DNA from: Gordionus sp. m RMFG-2023
Taxonomy: Eukaryota; Nematomorpha; Gordioida; Chordodea; Parachordodidae
NCBI RefSeq assembly: GCF_954871325.1
Contig: NC_088775.1
Span: 73,447,561-73,511,560 of the forward strand
DNA: 64,000 bases
Direction of reading: 5' to 3'
Under the pieces are notes generated by a model. That model was not told the origin of the DNA, did not search any database, and worked only from the letters and a program-made list of their open reading frames with translations. Positions 25,730 through 39,700 of the stretch are shown here, in pieces (the first letter of the stretch is position 1; each line of letters starts with the position of its first letter). A program made the position numbers and the translations under genes.

Positions 25730-25966
25730 ATGACGGATAATAAGTTGATGGCCTCAGCTCCGTATCCTCCACCTCCCTATCCTTATAATGATAATAAACC
25801 AGACCAATATACGAATATATACCCGCCCACTATACCCCCCATTCAACCTTCATACCTTCAAGATAATCAAGCAGATCAGTACGTTCCTCACAACGCATCT
25901 AGTTACAAACCTTATCCAATTCAGAATGTCCCGCAACCAATTATATATATTCAAGGACCACCGGTA
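25730..25966 (+). CDS. Pro/Tyr-rich first coding exon, unknown gene
   Basis: An ATG-started exon of 79 codons: MTDNKLMASAPYPPPPYPYN, then repeated YPP/PPIQP blocks and NVPQPIIYIQGPP, ending at a GT donor (CCACCG then GTATGA). Composition is extreme in Pro, Tyr, Asn and Gln. Cytosolic Pro-rich N-termini ending in a short Val/Ile-Tyr-x-Gln stretch are known from LITAF-like and other small membrane-associated proteins, but no Cys-x2-Cys domain follows directly, so that link is only a suggestion. Base composition differs clearly from the AT-rich surroundings, which supports coding. The following exon is not established. Confidence 0.6.
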
Positions 25967-26007
25967 TGATAATTTCGTAATATTGCAATTTATTTTACTG
26001 TTTAACT

Positions 26008-26368
26008 TAGGGATCTGCACGGCGGGCCGAACCGAATAACTTGTGTAAAATAATGAACCTATCCAGAATTTTGAAAAAAAAATTTAAGTTTAGAATTAGG
26101 TAAATTTTTGTTCCTTCGTAAAAATTTTTTTTTATTACGGGTAAAGTCCTACAAATCTGGTTCCAGCCTAAACCTTTTATTCGTCAACAATATATTTACT
26201 CATTTTTATTCATAGGAATGCGACATTTCTTTAATAAAAAAATTTTGAGGCAGGCCGAGCTTGGTAAAATAAAAAATTTGAATAAGATTCTAATTATGGC
26301 GCAAATTGTACAAAATTATTTTACGGACCGAAAAACCTTTTCGGAGATCACTAGCCACGCTGATCTCC
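26008..26368. mobile_element. TIR element (TAGNGATCTGCA family)
   Basis: Starts TAGGGATCTGCACGGCGGGCC and ends with the inverted tip GCTGATCTCCA. GC-rich short motifs lie near the ends. Non-coding. It sits just downstream of the Pro-rich exon and may lie in its intron. Confidence 0.5.
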
Positions 26369-26812
26369 AATTTACCTGTTAATTTGAATTTGGTAAAGGG
26401 ACACCTTTTAGAATTTGGATCATTTGTAAAATAATTAAAATTAACGAAACCCAATTAAAAAAACATCTTAGATTACCTCCATAGTTTAATAATAAATAAG
26501 TGATAGAATGATAACTATTTAAGTTAATAAGCAGAATCATTTTATCAAAATTGACGCTTTAATTTGGAGACTAAAAAAATTTTGACTAGGTAATTAATCT
26601 CCATTTGTATTAAAAAAAATTATTAACGCAACAAATTATTTATTTAATATAATAAAATAAAATCCTTGAAATTTATAATAAAAAATAATAGTCTGCAAAT
26701 AAAATCAATAAAAAACAAAAAAATTTAATAATTCTCTGAATAATAATTAAAAAAAAATTTCATGAATACCTTCTCCAATGTTTAAGTTTATTATAAATAG
26801 TGTGTGTTTCAG

Positions 26813-26969
26813 ATTTCTTATTACTTTCACAAACGATATCATTAATTCTTAACGGGCAAGACATGGGCAGAGATGTAAGTTATTCATATTACAAAATAAA
26901 ATATATTAGGCCTAATTATTTAATTATACCTCTATTTAGCAAACGCGAGTGGCCATCGTTAATTCATAA
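26813..26969 (+). CDS. Two candidate small exons, possible 3' end of the Pro-rich gene
   Basis: Exon 26813-26874 has a clear acceptor (GTGTGTTTCAG) and a consensus donor (GAT then GTAAGT). It is open when entered in phase 1 and reads FLLLSQTISLILNGQDMGRD. A 65-nt intron ends TATTTAG, and 26940-26969 continues in phase to QTRVAIVNS and a stop. The exon at 25730-25966 ends in phase 0, so a missing exon or another partner is needed. Splice signals are the main evidence; no function can be given. Confidence 0.35.
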
Positions 26970-27171
26970 ATTATAATAATTTAAAATTTTCTGATGAGAT
27001 CCTTGTTTATTATGAAATATATCTGCCTACAAGGAATCCATGTTTTGTAATTATAAATTTTACATTTAAACCTATATTCCTTTACAATTAATTTTCCATT
27101 GTTTCGTATTACATAAAATTTTTATACATCGTATAAAAAAATTTAAGCACAAAATAATCTACAAATTTTTT

Positions 27172-27287
27172 TGAATTATAGCAACATGCGGTGATAGTCG
27201 ATGCTATGGCACATAGACCGATAGTCCCTAAAGCTACAGTCATAACTACTACAAAAAAGTTTAATTTATAAATGTTAAGATGTGAAA
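27172..27287 (-). CDS. Candidate exon with a membrane segment
   Basis: On the minus strand an acceptor (CTTTTTTGTAG) is followed by VMTVALGTIGLCAIASTITA and CCYNSKKF, then a possible donor (GTAGAT). The roughly 20 hydrophobic residues followed by Cys-Cys and a basic patch look like a transmembrane segment at a cytosolic face. A possible upstream exon on the same strand is 27510 down to about 27422 (DYPNYDPRKEKDSDYGMYA). The family was not recognised and the phases were not fully reconciled. Confidence 0.35.
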
Positions 27288-28010
27288 GCACCCACATTCC
27301 CGGGTGAAATATTTTTATGGGAGATCTATTATCAAATTATTTAGAACAATATTATTTTATAATTTTTTTTTTCAGTCCATTCAATAGTAAGCCTCAACAA
27401 ATCCAATAAAAAATTTTTTTTATTTCAAATTAAATAGAAGCGGAGTGAATCACTGCATACATGCCATAATCACTATCTTTTTCTTTCCTTGGATCATAGT
27501 TTGGATAATCCTGGTATATAAATATCCATCAAAACTTTTAATATATTATCTTAAATTAATTCTTCAACAAAAAATATAAGGAATCGGTAATTCATCCAAA
27601 ATTACAAACGTTTAATTTTTATTTTAAGAAAATTTAGTGTAGACATTGAGAAACAGAACTCCCTATTATATGATATATTTGCATAAAATTAACATAAAGG
27701 GAATGAAAAAAATATTAGCTTTTTTAATGAATAAAAAAAATATTTGATTGTTAATTATATCATTTTAAAATTATAATATTTCCTCATAGCCTTGAGTCAT
27801 AATTTTTTTTAAAAAATTTCATATAAACAAAAATGTTTTCAATATATAAAGATATTTTAGATAATCTTCAAATATGAAAGTTATTTTCGATTTATGAGCA
27901 GTTTAATCCGGGAGAAACTGAACCGTTAAATCAATATTAACTTTTATTATTTACAGAACTTAAACCGATAACAATTTTATCATACAAACCTTAATGAATC
28001 TCTAAGAAGT

Positions 28011-28187
28011 ATAGTTGGGTAATTACTATATATTTAGCCGTTTAAGCCAATTTTTATTTTTACTTCGGGGTTTTTCTTTAAAAGATAGCATTTAGAAGAA
28101 ACTAATATAAATTAAAACCTTAATATTAACGGATTTTCTCCGGTAGTGCCTGAAGATTGACCGACATTTAACCATTACCCAACTATA
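28011..28187. mobile_element. 177-bp hAT-type MITE with 8-bp TSD
   Basis: Ends TATAGTTGGGTAAT and ATTACCCAACTATA are inverted. The flanks carry the identical 8-bp repeat CTAAGAAG (28003-28010 and 28188-28195). Non-coding. No second copy was noticed in the window. Confidence 0.85.
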
Positions 28188-28619
28188 CTAAGAAGGTGGG
28201 TAAACTTTTGATATCTAAATCTTTTACAGATTATAAATAATCAATTTGGGTTGATAAGTATTAGTAATTATTTTTGAAATTTTTATATATAGCTATTTGA
28301 CGGTGCCAGCTATTCAAATTTATTGTATGTATTTTCAACCATAGTATTTATTCTTTCTCCTTATATGTATAATTTGACAGAAGAAAATTTTTAATATATT
28401 AATTGCATGCAGCTCGGCTAAATATTATTTTTTAAGGGATAATGATTAAATTTTTTAAAAAAATAATGATTATCTTCAAACAAGTTATCATGATTTTTAA
28501 TGTCACTAAACAAATTGTAATTATTAATTAAAAGAAATTATGACCAATTCAGGTATAGAACAATTATTTAGATTTCTATTATAAAAAAGGCTTAAAAGAA
28601 GACCTCTGGTCAGCGGCAT

Positions 28620-28740
28620 CACTAGCCTTTACAATCTCAGGGGGTTCAAAAAAAAAAATTTTATTACCTTTTTTAGCTAAGTTTTCTAATTTTTTTTAGT
28701 GGAATATAAAAAAATTTAAATTTTTTAGGGGCCACTGGAT
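28620..28740. repeat. Possible remnant of the CAGTGGCGTAGC hAT end family
   Basis: CAGCGGCATCACTAGCC at the left and GGGGCCACTG at the right resemble eroded inverted ends of the family seen at 1156-3189. The assignment is weak. Confidence 0.3.
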
Positions 28741-29153
28741 ATTATTTTTTGAGATTTGATTGGTATTTTAAAAATTTTTATCTAAATATAATTATATTTT
28801 TTAAAAAATTAGTGTTGTTTGGATAGCAAGAAAAAGAAACAAACAACGGTTATCAAAATCTGAAAATTTCTCATACTTTGTGCCATGTGATAAATACATT
28901 TCAATTAATTTTAATACATATCTTATATTTTTTTAAAAATAGATAATCATTCATAAAATGTGTATTTTATTAAATAACATTAACCAACTTTATAAATAAA
29001 ATAAAATTTATGTAAAAAAACTATTATTTTTTTAATCGTTGTTTTAAACTATAATATACAGCATTTGATATAGTAAAAATTTTATGCCCAATCTGAGAGA
29101 AAAAAAATTGTCAGCTATTTCTTTTCTAAAGTTTGATTTTAATTATTTTTAGA

Positions 29154-29352
29154 TGGTGGAGAAAATCTGGCCTTGTGGCGAAATGGAAATTCAATCAAAT
29201 GCACCTGCTGCAGGAAATTAGTATATAAACAATGAGTGGTGGGAAAAGTAATTAGAAGATAGCTAGCTTGACATTTATCTGTAGAGCGTGTGCTCAAGGG
29301 ATCCATGATAATAAGGGTGGATTGAATATTAGTAATTTGATTTTTACTTTGT
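29154..29352 (+). other. Small Cys-rich candidate exons
   Basis: After a pyrimidine-rich acceptor ending TTTTTAG, the sequence reads ENLALWRNGNSIKCTCCRKL, with a GTATAT donor at once. About 80 nt on, TFICRACAQGIHDNKGGLN is open. Paired Cys-x2-Cys spacing in both pieces could be a split zinc-binding module or an old transposase zinc finger. There is no start codon and no confirmed neighbour exon. Confidence 0.25.
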
Positions 29353-30561
29353 AAATCTATTAAAGTAATAATTTATTAGCTTATGAAATACAAATCGAAA
29401 ATATATTATTAACAGGCTACTTATATGTATATTAAATAAATATTACCAATGTTGATTTATCTGATTCTGAAGGACAGAAATAGTGGCGGGTTAAAAAAAA
29501 ATTCAAATGCAATAAGAGAAATAGCTAATTAAAAAAACTAATTTATAAAAATCGAATTCTTTTCAAATGTATACAAATTTTGAAATTTAACGAGTGTTCG
29601 TCAAAAGGAAAGTGTTTACTTTCAAGGTTCGTCAAAAATAAGAGGAACGCCGTTTCAAAAAACTTGTTCACATTAGATAATAATTCTGTAAAAGATTCAA
29701 AATGAATTTTTATACGTATTAAATTAGAACGATGAATTTCATCTTTTTTTAAAAAAAAAAAATTTCTTTTTGGAATAAACTTAGAATTGAAATTTTATTT
29801 TTAATCAATAATAATATTGATTTTATCTTTAAGCTATTTGAAAAAATTTAGCACTAAATAGCTCATTGATTGGTCATAATATAGCTTAATAAAAATGTTT
29901 CATTTCTCAAAATCATTTTGTTTAGTTTTTTTTGAATATTAGAAAATTGATTTTATAATGAATCAATATAAATAATCCCTTAACTTTATTTTTTTAAATT
30001 TAACATTGAACTTCATATTTAAAAAATTAAACAAAAATTTTAATATTTTTAAAGGAGAATGATTAACTAAATTAACATAGGTTGGCCTTTCATTAATTAG
30101 ATCTTACTAAGAGTTTTATATTTACAACATTCAATATAATTTGACAGATAATCATTTTTAATCTTAGAAGCAAACGGATCATAAAAAATATGGTTAACGG
30201 GTTTTATGTCTAAGATCAATCCAAATATTTTTATTAGACTAAAAACAAGTATATTTCAACGAAAGCGAATAAAAAAATTGGTGTTATTCTTGAAGACAAT
30301 AAAAAATATCAGGATAACAAAATAATCTAAAATTTCCAAGTCCGATCCGAACCTAAAATAAAATCAAGGTCCTAATCCAACCAAATCCGAGGACATAATT
30401 GTCCAACTGACCCGAGTTTAGTCGGATTGAATTCGGCTCTGCCCGTGCAGAGTTATAAAATTAATAAAATTGTTAAGAAACCCAAAGCATAGACACATTA
30501 CATCGTTTTTTTTTATTTATTCTACTATATTTATGTCACTAAATAATAAAATGGCCAATTA

Positions 30562-30777
30562 TTAAAGTATGTTTTCATTCCATATTTCCGTTCTACATTC
30601 AATGGTGTGAATCAACCCTTTGCCCATAATTCTCATATCTTCAATGATAGAATTAATATCCGAGACTAGATCGAAGCCAGTTTCTTCATTCGATGCTTCA
30701 ATATCGGTCTTTATAATTTTCATTTTAGAATTGTTTAATGGAGTTTGATAAAACAGAGTTGAAGCTGATATATCGTT
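30562..30777 (-). CDS. NOL6: NOL6 exon 18 (stop codon)
   Basis: 72 codons including TAA, phase 0 start. [20 protein letters not shown] then CRTEIW is the family C-terminus (A-I-L-E-D-x-x-x-L-G-x-G-L-V-x-x-V-E-x-R-x-E-x-W). It is separated from exon 17 by a 3.4-kb intron holding a LINE. Confidence 0.9.
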   Translation of the reverse strand, partial: NDISASTLFYQTPLNNSKMKIIKTDIEASNEETGFDLVSDINSIIEDMRIMGKGLIHTIECRTEIWNENIL

Positions 30778-33700
30778 CTAACATTATATATGAGAAAAAA
30801 ATATAATTTTTAGTTTTGTAAAAATAACACATCTAATTCGTATATTTATTTATAAAAATGTAGGATGTTTTATAAAATGAATATATAGAAACTAGGTATT
30901 TCGTATTAACATTTGTAAATTCATAAAAGTGACAAAGGCCAATCTTTTATACAAACATAGTTACAAATGGACATGTCCTTCCTCTCAAAAATCTCCAACC
31001 ATTGAAATTATAACAATATTCAAACCCTTATTAAATATTATTGTGCCTCATCCTCCTATTAACAAAGATTTTATTGAAAGATATTTTGAATGGAAAAATG
31101 GTCCCACTATAACTCTACCCAATAAATCTAGAAACCTAATTTCAATTGTTACAAAACTTATCACAAAAGAAATAACTTAAATTGCTTAAAATCATGGGAA
31201 GACTTATTAACCTTCTCTGGCAAATGTCTTAGACCCCATTATATGAACAAATAAAATCACACATAGATAATTTTGACACTATTCAAATGATTAACTACAA
31301 TCATAATGTTAAAAAGCAAGTAGATGATATACATAAATGCAAAATAATATCAAATAAAATAGATCAAGGTGACATAGGTGGTGCAATTAAACTTATATCC
31401 TCAAATAACCGTCTTTATCCTATTAATGAAGAAACATTGCAACTATTGAAACAACTACATCCCGAGGCTTCCACCGATAATCTATCCATCCCTCTAATCC
31501 ACTGTAATTTTTACCAGTGACGAAATAGTCAACGCTATCAGTTCTTTCAAAAATTCAGCAGATGGTCTTGATGGTTTCAGACCCTCCTATTTTCAATACT
31601 TAATTAATTCAAAAAATCCTTTCCCATAGTTCTGCCATTAAGGTTTTAACAACTTTTTGTAATAACATAATTAATAATGATATCTGAATACAAACTCACC
31701 AAATCCTTTTTGGTGCACGTCTAATTGCTATATCCAAGCCAGATGGTGGTACCCGTCCCATTGCAGTAGGCTCCTTTTTCAGAAGATTAATAGCTAAAAT
31801 CATAATCGAACGCATCAAACATGATGCTGTCAACATTTTAAAGTCTCATCAACTAGGTTTCGGGATCAAGGGCGGCTGCGAAATAGTGGCTCATACCTTA
31901 AGAATATACATAGAAAACCTGCCACCAGACTGTAATATGTAAAATATATTTCAAAAATGCCTACAATAGCCTACATCGTACCTCTTTTAAAAATTTTTCC
32001 ATGAAACTTTTCCATGTTACTGTAAATTCATTGAATCCTCATATGGCTTTCAGACGCCTCTGACATATGGATCTTTTCAGATTTTATCCCAAGAAGGCAT
32101 CAGGGGATCCATTAGGACCTCTTCTTCTTTGTTTTGGAATCCATCATCTCATCTACCAAATCAAACAAAATTTTGACCTAGATCTTAATCTATGGTATAT
32201 AAACAATGAGACCATCTGTGGCCCCTCAGCTAATGTACTTAGCGCCTTAAAACACCTGGAAATCAATTCCCAGGCTATCGGCCTGGTACTCAACATAAAT
32301 AAAACAGAATTATGTTTTTTAAACAATAAGCCATGAAAGTTGGAAGCCTACAAAATCATTGCTCCCAATAGTTTAACCCTACTTGGATCCCCATTAGCTA
32401 ATACTACCAAGTCAGTAAGTTTCCTTCATAACATTTTTAAAAGCTTTTACAGCATGGAGCACATTCTATGTCACCTACCGGCAGACCAAAGTTTATTTTT
32501 AAAAGGCAAATGCCTTCATATACCTAAATTTTTGCACATTTTCCGATCATCATCTTTTTTCAAAAACAACGAATTCATATCTATAATTCAGGATAAATTT
32601 TAAATATCTATAGAAAATATTTTAAACCTAAATTTAAACTCATTCAATTGGTCACTTGCTCAGCTACCTTCTAAACTAGGCGGTTAAGATTTTTTGCCAC
32701 TCAATTTTTTATCCTTATCATCATTCGTATCATCTAGATTATCAAACAATTCTATGATTTCTGGCTTCATATGCCCTACCGATCGTTTATTAGATGACGC
32801 AATTGACAAATGAGGCAAATACAACCCATTAACACTGACTTACCATCAATCATCATACATAAAAAAAATTTCGCACCTTTAATCTCGAAATACCAAACAG
32901 ATATATCAATAAATCCACCTTTAGATTGCATTCAACTCCTTCAATTATCTGACAGACTTGGTGGTCATGAATGGTTAGAATCACTCCCTAGTCGTAACCT
33001 TGGTAATCTCTTAGATAAACAACTGAGAGTAATAGGCTGTGACATCGTACAGCCACATGCTTGCATCAAATGCAAATCACCCGTCGATTCAAAGGGTAGG
33101 CATGGCCTTAATTATATATTTATTCAAGGGTGACACCAACGCCACACAGCAGTAAACCATGTAATAAAAAGAAGTCTAACAGTTGCCCACATTTCGAACA
33201 AACATATCTCAAATAGATGGCTTAAGACCTTATGGTATGACAACCATACCTTGGGCCCTCGGTAAATCACTTATATGGGATTACACATGTGTCTCGTTAT
33301 TCCCCTCAAACATAAATATCAATCTAAAGGCAGAAATTAAAAATTTTTAAAATTTCATATTCACTCTAGTAGTGACCTCTACGAACGGGCATTTTTCGCC
33401 ATCAACATTTAAGTTTTTAAAAAATCTGGGAAATAAAATACGGTTTTTTACAAATGAATCCTGACAATTTCTTTATTCGCCAACAAATTCAAATTGAAAT
33501 TTTTAGAATGGTTCCTTTTTGGGGACTCAATTATAGAATTTTATTTTTAATTATATAATTATAATTTTTAACTATGATTATGTAAAATTTGAAAAATTAT
33601 AGTAAAAGGACAATAAAAAAAATTCGATTTGTATTAAAAAGTAAATATTTGCGTTAAATTTAAATCTTTACATTTAACAATTTTAAGCGATAAAAAAGTT

Positions 33701-36700
33701 GAAAATAGATCTAGAGTACTTAAACTAGAAGTTTGCAATTCGAAACTTAAATCGCCCACTCATGCCTTACTATCTAGGCAAGTGTGGGTGGCGGGTTAAA
33801 ATTATTTTTAAAATTAAGCGGGCAGGTGAATATATTTAAAAAAATTTCGGGCGAATAAACAGAAAGAGTATAATTATTAAGAATAATATTGCAGATTTTA
33901 TAAGTTGTAAAAATGTATTAAAATAAAATAAAGATCCAAACCAACCAATCAAAAGATTTTAAAAAACTGGGCAGGTAAGTTAAACAAATTTTTAGATAAT
34001 GGGCAAGCAGTAAATTTTTTTTAAACCATAGATGAATGGCTTTAAAAAAACTCTAATATTGGAGGAAGAGGCATTCGGAGTAAACCTCATCATATTGCAA
34101 GACTAACTCCAACAGACCATTATGTCTGGAAGCGGAATATAATCCACACCCTAAAAACATTTATTTATTAAAGAATTTCCTAAAAAACATTTTAAAAAGC
34201 TTTTACTTTATTAATAGAGGTAAGTTTATCATATACATTGGGTTTCCATACCACACCTATAATATCCCCGCCAAATTTGTCGTTGAAAAATAGAGCCAAA
34301 TGACCGAATGTGTTCTATAAAAAATTATTTCAGATATTTCATTTAATTATTAATTAAACAGATTTAAAATATATTACAAATAGTTTTAAATTATTAGTAT
34401 AGTTGTAAACATATTTGTTAATACTTGAAGAGTTAAAATTAAACAACATTTTATACTTACATCATAACTAGTATCAAATCAATTTTGTCTTTAATAATAG
34501 TGAAGGTCAACAGTCCGGTAGAATCGGTCTTAGACTGAAACTGATTGGCAGACTAATCTTTTTCGAGGACCGCAGTCTAGATTGGTTTTTTATTAATTTA
34601 AATTTGCCCCTACCATTCATATATTTTTTTATATTACTTTTCTAGAGGAATTACTTTAGTTTTTTAATTCTTTTTCTTTTATGGTTATTTTATTTTGCAA
34701 TATACGAGGAAAACATTGCCAAAAAGGCATTTTACTTTTACTTTTAAATTTAATATTTGTATTCTTTATTATATTATTCGTATATGATTTGGTATTGTTA
34801 ACTTAAAAAATTCTTATATTTAATAAATAAAATAAGAATTAAATTAAAGAAAAACGAAAATATTTTTAAAATAACAAAAAAACCGTTTGATCTTTTTATT
34901 TAGAACTACGACCTGGACCGCTTTTTTATTTGAGGGACGTGCCCCGATCCGGGCTATGTGTATCAATCCGGCTCAGGCCAAAGACCGTGACTTTCACTAT
35001 AATGAAAAATAATAGAATAAAATGAGTAGAACTCTATTTTATTCAATGAGTATAGCTAACATTCAATTCATCCATATATATCTGGATCGGGTCTAAATCA
35101 ATCAAAAAATTGTCAGGAAATCTATTATTATAATTTCCTGTCATATCTTCTTTTGGCTTAATAGGCATAGATCCATAATTATTTTTAATATTGGAAAAAA
35201 TAAGAGGGCTGTAAAGTCTCGAAGGTTTCATTATGTTTTGACTGCAACGGGTTATTTTCGCCTTCTTGAGCCTTATTAGTAAATCGTAATCTTTAAGGGG
35301 TGTTTCGAAGATGATGTTCTAAAGAAATTAAAGAATTTTATATTAAATAAATGTTCAAATAAGTTTTTATTTTTTCAAAAATGTTTCAATATTGAAAAGC
35401 AGTTTAAAAAATCGTCCCTTGAGGCCATAAGAAGATCTGAAGCTAAATTATTACAAAAAAATGATATTTATTAACAAAACCAAAATAATCAATTAAAAAT
35501 TATCAAATTTATATATTATTAAATTGATTATCTTCCCGCAGTGCTTATTATTTTCAAATTTGTAATAAAATTATAAATTCACTGAGAAAATATTTTAAAA
35601 TGTAATATAATTCTTATTTTTAAATCAATTAGAAACTTAAATAACAAAATTAATAGTATAGTATACCTTCATATGTTCTCCGCGGCTTATAATGATATCA
35701 TTAGAAACATTCACATTTAGGCATGGTTCATTCAATAAGTTTTCGTAAACTTTCCTAGCCAAAATTAACGTTCTTCTGAACACCTGTGAACTTGGGGCTA
35801 GACTCCCATTAATAAATTCGTTAAAATATTGAGAATCCGAGCCGAAATCAGATTCTTGTTCAGTACATTTGTCCTTCCGTGAGGTGGTATTTGTATAATC
35901 CAACACTATATTTGGAATATTAGGAAATTTTCCTTTTATTCTATGAGCTTTGAAAGCCAGACGTATAGAGGTCACGTCGTCGTAAGAAAGTGAAGAATTA
36001 AGTAGAGGGATGAAATAAGGTTCCATGTCGAAATCGAAGGTAGAAAGGCAATGTAAGAATCGTAAAAAGCCTAGGGAAGGACAACTTTTATTTTTATTTA
36101 TTTTCGTTTTTTTTAATAATATTTATTAAAATTTTGTTTACCACCTTCCGTAATATTCTAATACTTTTTTTAAAGAATTGTATGATAAAATTCATCATCA
36201 TCTTAATAAATTTATAAACTCGTATATTCACTTAATTTTTGTAAATATAAAATAATATCTAAATCAATTATATGAATGCCAGAATAAAATTAACTTAATT
36301 TGAGGAAAAGGTTCGGGACATAGAAATAACTTCGAAACAAATATATCCACCCATAAATCATCAATCGTTGTGGATTTGATATTTGAATTCATTGCAAAAT
36401 GATAAAAATATTCGTTATGACCTGAGAGTAACATATGAGCTGCCAGCCAGCGCTTAACTAAACGAGTTGTAAGGCCGTAATATGGATGAGAAGAATGTAG
36501 CTTTAAAAAAAAAATTGATAAGCCAATTATTACCGTCTTCTATTATAAAAATTTTAAATAATATTTAATAACTAATCACGAGTGAATAACTCACTGGCTC
36601 TGACCATTGTTAGTTAAGTCATTTTTTTTTTAATTTAGGCTCAAATTAAATGGGTTGTTACGTAGCCCTATGCTCCTCCATTCTGACACCAATATATACT

Positions 36701-39700
36701 ATTATTTTCAACTAAAGAAATTAGCAGCAACTTTTCAAAAATGCAACTTATTCTATCATCTATGCCTATTTTAAGTTGATGAATTATATATATTAATTGT
36801 TCCTTCGTGTACGTTCATACAATTTTAAAAATCTTCCTACTTTTATTCATTCGAAAATAAAAAATATTAGTTTAACATTAATCCGAATTTTTTAAGAAAG
36901 GGTTATTTTATTAATCCACATCTGAATTTTTTTAACCACTGTCCTATAGTATTTATGTTAGCAGTAATGTGTTATTTTTTCAACTTTAAATCCTATTTTG
37001 AGCGCATTATTTTAAAATTAGAACTCTGATTTTCCGGAAATGTATTCCATTATGTTTGAAATACCTTATGAATTTCAGACAATTTTGACATGATCTTTTG
37101 AACTTAATATAACTTATATTAGTTTTTCCATAGATTTTTTATATAAATTATAAATGACTCAAAAGATAACTATAAAATTATCTATAATTCATAAGATAGG
37201 TATTCTCATTTCCAGTAAAATCAGATTTTTAAATTAAAAATATGAGCTCAAAAAATGATTTAAAGTTGAATAAATAAGACACTTCCAGAAAAAATACATT
37301 GCCGTTAAAATATATAATTTATTAATTTGAATATTGTAAAATTTCGTTGAAGAAACAAGAGATGGGATAAGAAATTCACAATATATAAAATTATTAAAAT
37401 TTTACTTGTTTTAAAGATTTAAAAGTATAAAAAAAATTTTTATAATAAATTTAAAAGTATCGCCGCTGATGGTGATGAGACACCCTATAATTAATCTTCA
37501 ATATTCTTTTTCTCTTCGTTTTATTCTTTTTAAAAAAAGTAAAACAAAAAAAATTCACGAATCAAATAATGATCTAAAGATCATTATTAATGTAATAATA
37601 ATAATCAATCAGTTCTTTCAATATTAAAACATCTCTCAAAAAATTATTTTATTAAAATAGGAGCAAATAAAAAAAAATATGTAAAAAAGTTGTAAATATA
37701 ATAAATATTATTATTTATATTTTATAGATTAACATAAGTACGGATGTTGTTATATCATCATCCGATTCTGAATATTGCCATAGCTCAAATATAATAAATA
37801 CTTTACAGTAACATCCTATATTCGGGGAATTAATTCATTAATTCTATCCTTACCAAATGCAAAATGTGTCCAAAAAAAACTTCAAAATCTCTAGGTTCTA
37901 ATTTAAAAAAATACTTGATAGTGGTGCTGTAAACATTTCTAAAAAATAGAACGCGTTCAACGTTCATTGACCAAAATCGAACGTGTTCACGTTCGCTTTC
38001 AATAAAAAGGAAAGCGTTCACGTTCGTTAAAAATTTTATGATAAATTTTTTTTTAATTTAATTTAATATAAAAATATCTTATATGTTTTAACACAATATA
38101 TTAGCCATGTTAAAAAATAATATAGTTTTATTTTGATAAAATAATTATAAATACAATATAATATAGAGAATAAAAAGATATTTTTGTATATAAAAAAATT
38201 TTCTTATTAATTTTCAATAACAATTATTTTTAAAAATTTCCATCTGATAGACAGGAAAGCTTACGGCATTAGCTATACTAAAAAAAAGAGCTTTACATGG
38301 GCAGATAAGTGGATTGCGGTATCATACATAATAAACAACTCTTTTAACGTGGGGAATTTATTAAAAACATTTATTGTTTTGTCTTATGCTTCAAAAAATC
38401 GAGATAAGCTATCCTCCTCCAATCCATCCTATACTTACTTCCTCGTCAAAAAAAAGGATATCTCGAAATTAACAGTTCTTGCATTTTCATTTCTAGGGTT
38501 TTGAATGCATTTTTAGAAAAACGCTATAATTTTATTCTTTATTGGTTCGTTCTGTGGAAGTTTTATCCATGACCCTTAAAGCTTAAATACCGTAGGTATA
38601 ATTGCAGAAAGAACATATTGATCTTCATATATATGTTCAAATCTTAAAAAATAAAATATATGATATAATTTGATAGTGATAGGTTTAATACCTTTTATTA
38701 ATCTCATTTAATACTGCGTCTAAATGGTTAATCATATCTTAGGCCACTAATTTTTTTAATTTTAAAATAATTATCGTTATTGTTGGTGTCAAATAGCCCA
38801 AATGCATTCTATCTTCAAATTTAATGATTTTACTTAGTTATATTATATAAAACAAAATAATTAATATTATAATCAAATGTCGTTATAAATAGGAACTTGA
38901 AGATTTTGAAATGATATTATACTTTTGGGGCACATTTTACATTTGGTAAATATTGAATTATTTCCTTCAATATAGGATGCTACTGTAAAATATTTATCAT
39001 ATTTGGGCTATGGTAATGTTAATTTGTCCGATTTTGAATTTTCAAATCAGATGATGGTGATGAAATAATAATATCCAAGCTTATGCTAATCTATTAAATT
39101 AAAATATAAACAATAATATTCAAATTAATAAACTATAATAATGGCGTGTTAAAAAAATTGATGTGAAAAAGAAAAAAGAGTTAATTATAAAATATAAGAC
39201 ATTTTTCTTAAAAAATTCGGATTAATATTAAATTTTCCAAATAAATAAAAATAAAAAGTGTTTTTAAAATTGAACGATTAAATTCGAACGCGTTCGTCAT
39301 AAAAAAGGAAAGCGTTCACGCTTAAAATTCGTCAAGAATAAAGAGAACGCCGTTCATCATTTTTTTAAAAAAATCGAACTTCATTCACGAACGCGTACGA
39401 CATTACTTGATAGTAATATTTATTAAAGTAACTCGTTAATAATTTACTTTAGATAGTTATATTTCATACTTGTCAAATTATTATGATTAACATAATAAGA
39501 TACTACATAAAGCAAAAATCATTAAATGTAATGTAATATATTAAATAACATAGATATAAAATAGTTGAAATCTTTTAGAATTTATTTATTTATTTTTAGG
39601 GTAATTCTTTGAAATTATAATCTAATCCCTATTATTTTTAAGTTTTTATCAAGGATTTTATATTTTAATTGTCGAACACAATTTAAAGTATTTTAAATTT

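Noticed and set aside
38439-38492. 54-nt minus-strand piece between a good acceptor and a GTAAGT donor in NOL6 intron 13
   Set aside because: Length fits phase 0-0, but that frame has stops, and no family block is present. Not accepted as a NOL6 exon.
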